Shown: positions 14,880-14,998 of the stretch, piece by piece
How positions within the stretch are numbered: the first letter of the stretch is position 1
Layout: the number at the start of each line of letters is the position of its first letter
Assembly (NCBI GenBank): GCA_012517755.1
Contig: JAAYUH010000152.1
Location: 1 to 14,998 of the forward strand
Origin: a bacterium
GTDB taxonomy: Bacteria > Caldisericota > Caldisericia > B22-G15
DNA length: 14,998 nt
Direction of reading: 5' to 3'
Program-made: the position numbers and the translations under genes
The notes under the pieces: model-generated
The model's input: the letters and a program-made list of their open reading frames with translations, nothing else
Database searches by the model: none
What the model was told of the DNA's origin: nothing

Positions 14880-14998
14880 TTATTCCAATTCTGATGTACA
14901 ATTTGGACAACGAGTCGCTTTAATTGGTATAACTGAATAACAATATGGACAAACTTTTGTTGTAGGTTCTACTTTTTCTTCAGCTGGTTTACTTCTTA
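14880..14998 (-). CDS. C-terminal zinc ribbon of a protein cut by the window edge, possibly MscL
   Basis: Only the last 39 codons are present, ending with TAA at 14880-14882. They read as an acidic and basic linker (RSKPAEEKVEPTTK), then a zinc ribbon, CPYC-x10-CPNC, then TSELE. From memory of the family, the combination CPYC..IPIKATRCPNCTSEL closely resembles the C-terminal extension on large-conductance mechanosensitive channels (MscL) of some anaerobic bacteria, where it follows the usual channel helices. The channel part lies outside the window, so this is a probable call only. A zinc-ribbon tail on an unrelated membrane or regulatory protein is the alternative. Confidence 0.6.
   Translation of the reverse strand, partial: RSKPAEEKVEPTTKVCPYCYSVIPIKATRCPNCTSELE

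Noticed and set aside
14819..14884. AT-only inverted repeats as a terminator for the convergent genes
   Set aside because: The stems have almost no G-C pairs and no T-run follows, so they are not distinguishable from the base composition.

Overview
This is an AT-rich, very tightly packed bacterial chromosome segment. Arg codons are mostly AGA, and TTG and GTG starts occur beside ATG. The content is core bacterial genes (rplM-rpsI, minDE, tRNA-Met, tilS-hpt-ftsH) plus a large cyclic-di-GMP enzyme, secreted proteins and an ABC-2 exporter. Clostripain-family and copper-amine-oxidase-like stalk domains, together with the tilS-hpt-ftsH order, are common in anaerobic Firmicutes and in deep-branching anaerobic or thermophilic phyla. 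I cannot name the phylum from the sequence. No mobile elements, CRISPR arrays or phage genes are visible.

Layout. (1) Bases 1-3782, minus strand: an apparent six-gene operon rplM-rpsI-minD-minE-(CARDB/stalk-domain secreted protein)-(secreted C11 clostripain-family peptidase, running off the left edge). A good promoter sits directly before rplM (3805-3832), and the genes are separated by at most 28 nt or overlap. (2) Bases 3834-7037, minus strand: one 1067-residue cytoplasmic PAS-GGDEF-PAS-PAS-PAS-GAF-HD-GYP protein able in principle both to make and to degrade cyclic di-GMP. (3) Bases 7038-7177: a divergent control region with a 25-nt imperfect palindrome and a promoter for the tRNA. (4) Bases 7178-11739, plus strand: tRNA-Met(CAT), then tilS only 5 nt after the tRNA CCA end, then hpt, ftsH and a HAD-family hydrolase, each overlapping the next. 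(5) Bases 11736-14360, minus strand: an ABC-2 exporter of two permeases and one ATPase, convergent with and overlapping the HAD gene by 4 bp. (6) Bases 14361-14998: a divergent promoter region, a small four-helix membrane protein on the plus strand, and at the right edge the C-terminal zinc ribbon of a minus-strand gene that resembles the tail found on some MscL channels.

How the genes work together. The ribosomal protein operon also carries a Min oscillator (MinD and MinE) without minC, followed by two exported proteins that are probably translationally coupled. The tRNA/tilS/hpt/ftsH block is a known conserved neighbourhood (tRNA modification, purine salvage, membrane proteolysis). Here its first mRNA appears to begin directly at the tRNA 3' end, which suggests that tRNA processing generates a leaderless tilS message. 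The points most worth a second look are this tRNA/tilS junction, the Min-plus-peptidase operon, the palindrome upstream of the tRNA promoter, and the HAD protein with an altered catalytic motif.
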